From: Bacteroidales bacterium
GTDB taxonomy: Bacteria; Bacteroidota; Bacteroidia; Bacteroidales; VadinHA17
Length of the DNA: 6,596 bases
Assembly: GCA_025455535.1 (NCBI GenBank)
Contig: JALOMM010000094.1
Coordinates: 1-6,596 of the forward strand
Reading direction: 5' to 3'
A program made the translations under genes and the position numbers. Below, piece by piece: positions 5,946-6,596 of this stretch (positions are counted from its first letter, which is position 1; every line of letters begins with the position of its first letter). A model generated the notes under the pieces. It saw only the letters and a program-made list of their open reading frames with translations, was not told the DNA's origin and made no database searches.

Positions 5946-6596
5946 TTATTTTTTCTTTGCCGCTCCCTTTTTAGTGGCGGTTTTTTTGGGGGCCTTCCTG
6001 GCCGCTACAGCTTTCACTGCGGCAGTCTTTACGGCGACAGTCTTTACGGCGGCAGTCTTTACGGCAGCAGTCTTTTTGACCTTTCCCTTTACTGCCTTCG
6101 GCCTGGCAACGCCAGCTTTCTTCTCAAGCTTTACCAGTTTTCCCTGCAGTTCATTTATTAGCATATCCCTGGCCTCTATCGAAGCTGACAAACGGTTTAC
6201 CTCCTCATAGTGATCATTGACCGGACAAACAACGTTCAGCCTGATCTCAAAATCGCTGAGAACGTTCATGTAATTCATGAATGCCTGATACGGGTTCTCG
6301 TACGGATTATACACCCAGTCCCTGGTAAGTTGTTCTGACCCGCACCTGTCAACCCTTTCAGCCAGGCTGTAAAGCTTGCTTACCGCGGCAGTCTGCAACT
6401 CGTTACCCATCCATGCGGTAAGGTCTCTCTCTTCATCAGCCCATGAGATAGGCGACGGGACATGCAGCGGAGCCACGGGCTGAAAGTTGTCGGCAATCTC
6501 CGATACTGTCATAAAACTGAAGGGGGTCTTCTTTATTATGGCGTCAGGCAGATGCTTCAGGAAGTCAAATATCCCGGTCTCCTTCTTCTGATGCTC
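5946..6596 (-). CDS. GH57 alpha-amylase-type glucanase, C-terminal part, with coiled coil and polybasic tail
   Basis: The frame enters from the right edge and 216 residues are visible; the ATG at 6512 is internal. The first visible residues, EHQKKETGIFDFL, match the stretch that follows the catalytic Asp of GH57 motif 4 (DYETFGEHQ...), so that Asp should lie just outside the window. Next come SWADEERDLTAW (about 51-62, the motif 5 region) and NPYENPYQAFMNYMNVLSDF (about 97-116), which I recognise as the end of Bacteroidota GH57 amylases. The family hydrolyses or transfers internal alpha-1,4 glucan bonds, here presumably on cytoplasmic glycogen. The family core appears to end near residue 123. 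An extension follows: a heptad pattern (133-157: V,L,I,R,I,L,L,L at a/d positions), then 58 residues with 19 Lys, 2 Arg and no acidic residue (bases 5949-6122). It is upstream of, and on the same strand as, the synthase/phosphorylase gene, so co-transcription is likely. Whether it is an amylase or a 4-alpha-glucanotransferase cannot be settled here. Confidence 0.9.
   Translation of the reverse strand, partial: EHQKKETGIFDFLKHLPDAIIKKTPFSFMTVSEIADNFQPVAPLHVPSPISWADEERDLTAWMGNELQTAAVSKLYSLAERVDRCGSEQLTRDWVYNPYENPYQAFMNYMNVLSDFEIRLNVVCPVNDHYEEVNRLSASIEARDMLINELQGKLVKLEKKAGVARPKAVKGKVKKTAAVKTAAVKTVAVKTAAVKAVAARKAPKKTATKKGAAKKK
6004..6078. repeat. 15-bp tandem repeat, five units, inside the GH57 gene tail
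   Basis: Five consecutive 15-bp units start at 6004, 6019, 6034, 6049 and 6064. On the plus strand the unit is GCGGCAGTCTTTACG. Units 2 and 4 are identical, unit 3 differs by one base, and units 1 and 5 are diverged at several positions. Read on the coding (minus) strand this gives the pentapeptide series KTAAV, KTAAV, KTVAV, KTAAV, KAVAA. The period is a multiple of three, so gain or loss of units would keep the reading frame. Confidence 0.9.

Noticed and set aside
5895..6161. Plus-strand open frame with repetitive YGDSLYGGSLYGSSL-like sequence
   Set aside because: It is the mirror of the low-complexity GH57 tail. The AGGAG ahead of it leads into an ATG that stops after two codons, and GTG is the only start available.
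5974..6210. Plus-strand open frame that looks like a hydrophobic Ala/Phe/Val membrane protein
   Set aside because: The apparent hydrophobicity is what the Lys/Ala codons of the GH57 tail give on the opposite strand. The minus-strand frame has clear GH57 motifs, and this frame starts at a GTG without support.
5946..6512. Reading the 188-aa minus-strand frame as a small stand-alone basic protein
   Set aside because: The frame stays open to the right edge, and the 28 upstream residues (EHQKKETGIFDFL...) match the GH57 segment after motif 4, so it is the end of a longer enzyme.

Overview
The window is a compact glycogen (alpha-glucan) metabolism cluster, almost certainly from a member of the Bacteroidota, possibly Bacteroidales-like. 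The taxonomic inference rests on three things. A branching enzyme and a GT3 glycogen synthase, both of the kind known from animals and fungi and also from Bacteroidota, sit side by side. The alpha-glucan phosphorylase is of the short bacterial type and ends in the LPHRQDF...RW tail I associate with that phylum. The third gene is a GH57 amylase of the Bacteroidota glycogen-cluster kind. Genus and species cannot be read from the sequence.

Layout: (1) 3-1634, plus strand: the C-terminal 543 residues of a GH13 1,4-alpha-glucan branching enzyme, cut by the left window edge. (2) 1637-5866, minus strand: one very long reading frame of 1409 aa encoding a GT3 glycogen synthase fused to a GT35 alpha-glucan phosphorylase. 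It converges on the branching-enzyme gene with only 2 bases between the two stop codons. (3) 5867-5945: a short intergenic gap with a Shine-Dalgarno-like AGAGGTGA and a weak candidate Bacteroidota -7 box. (4) 5946-6596, minus strand: the C-terminal 216 residues of a GH57 alpha-amylase-type enzyme, cut by the right window edge. It carries a C-terminal extension made of a short heptad-repeat coiled coil and a strongly basic, K/A-rich, histone-H1-like tail encoded partly by a 15-bp tandem repeat. The GH57 and fusion genes share a strand and probably form an operon, with GH57 upstream.

Together the genes would allow chain elongation from a nucleotide sugar (GT3), branching (GH13), phosphorolytic mobilisation to glucose-1-phosphate (GT35) and internal hydrolysis or transglycosylation (GH57). 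All appear cytoplasmic where the sequence can be seen; both partial genes may have unseen features outside the window. The most striking points are the joining of opposing synthetic and degradative enzymes in one polypeptide, the apparent loss of the arginine cluster used for glucose-6-phosphate control in eukaryotic GT3 enzymes, and the coiled coil plus polybasic tail on the GH57 enzyme. I saw no RNA genes, mobile elements, CRISPR arrays or origins. Apart from the 79-base gap, the window is entirely coding.
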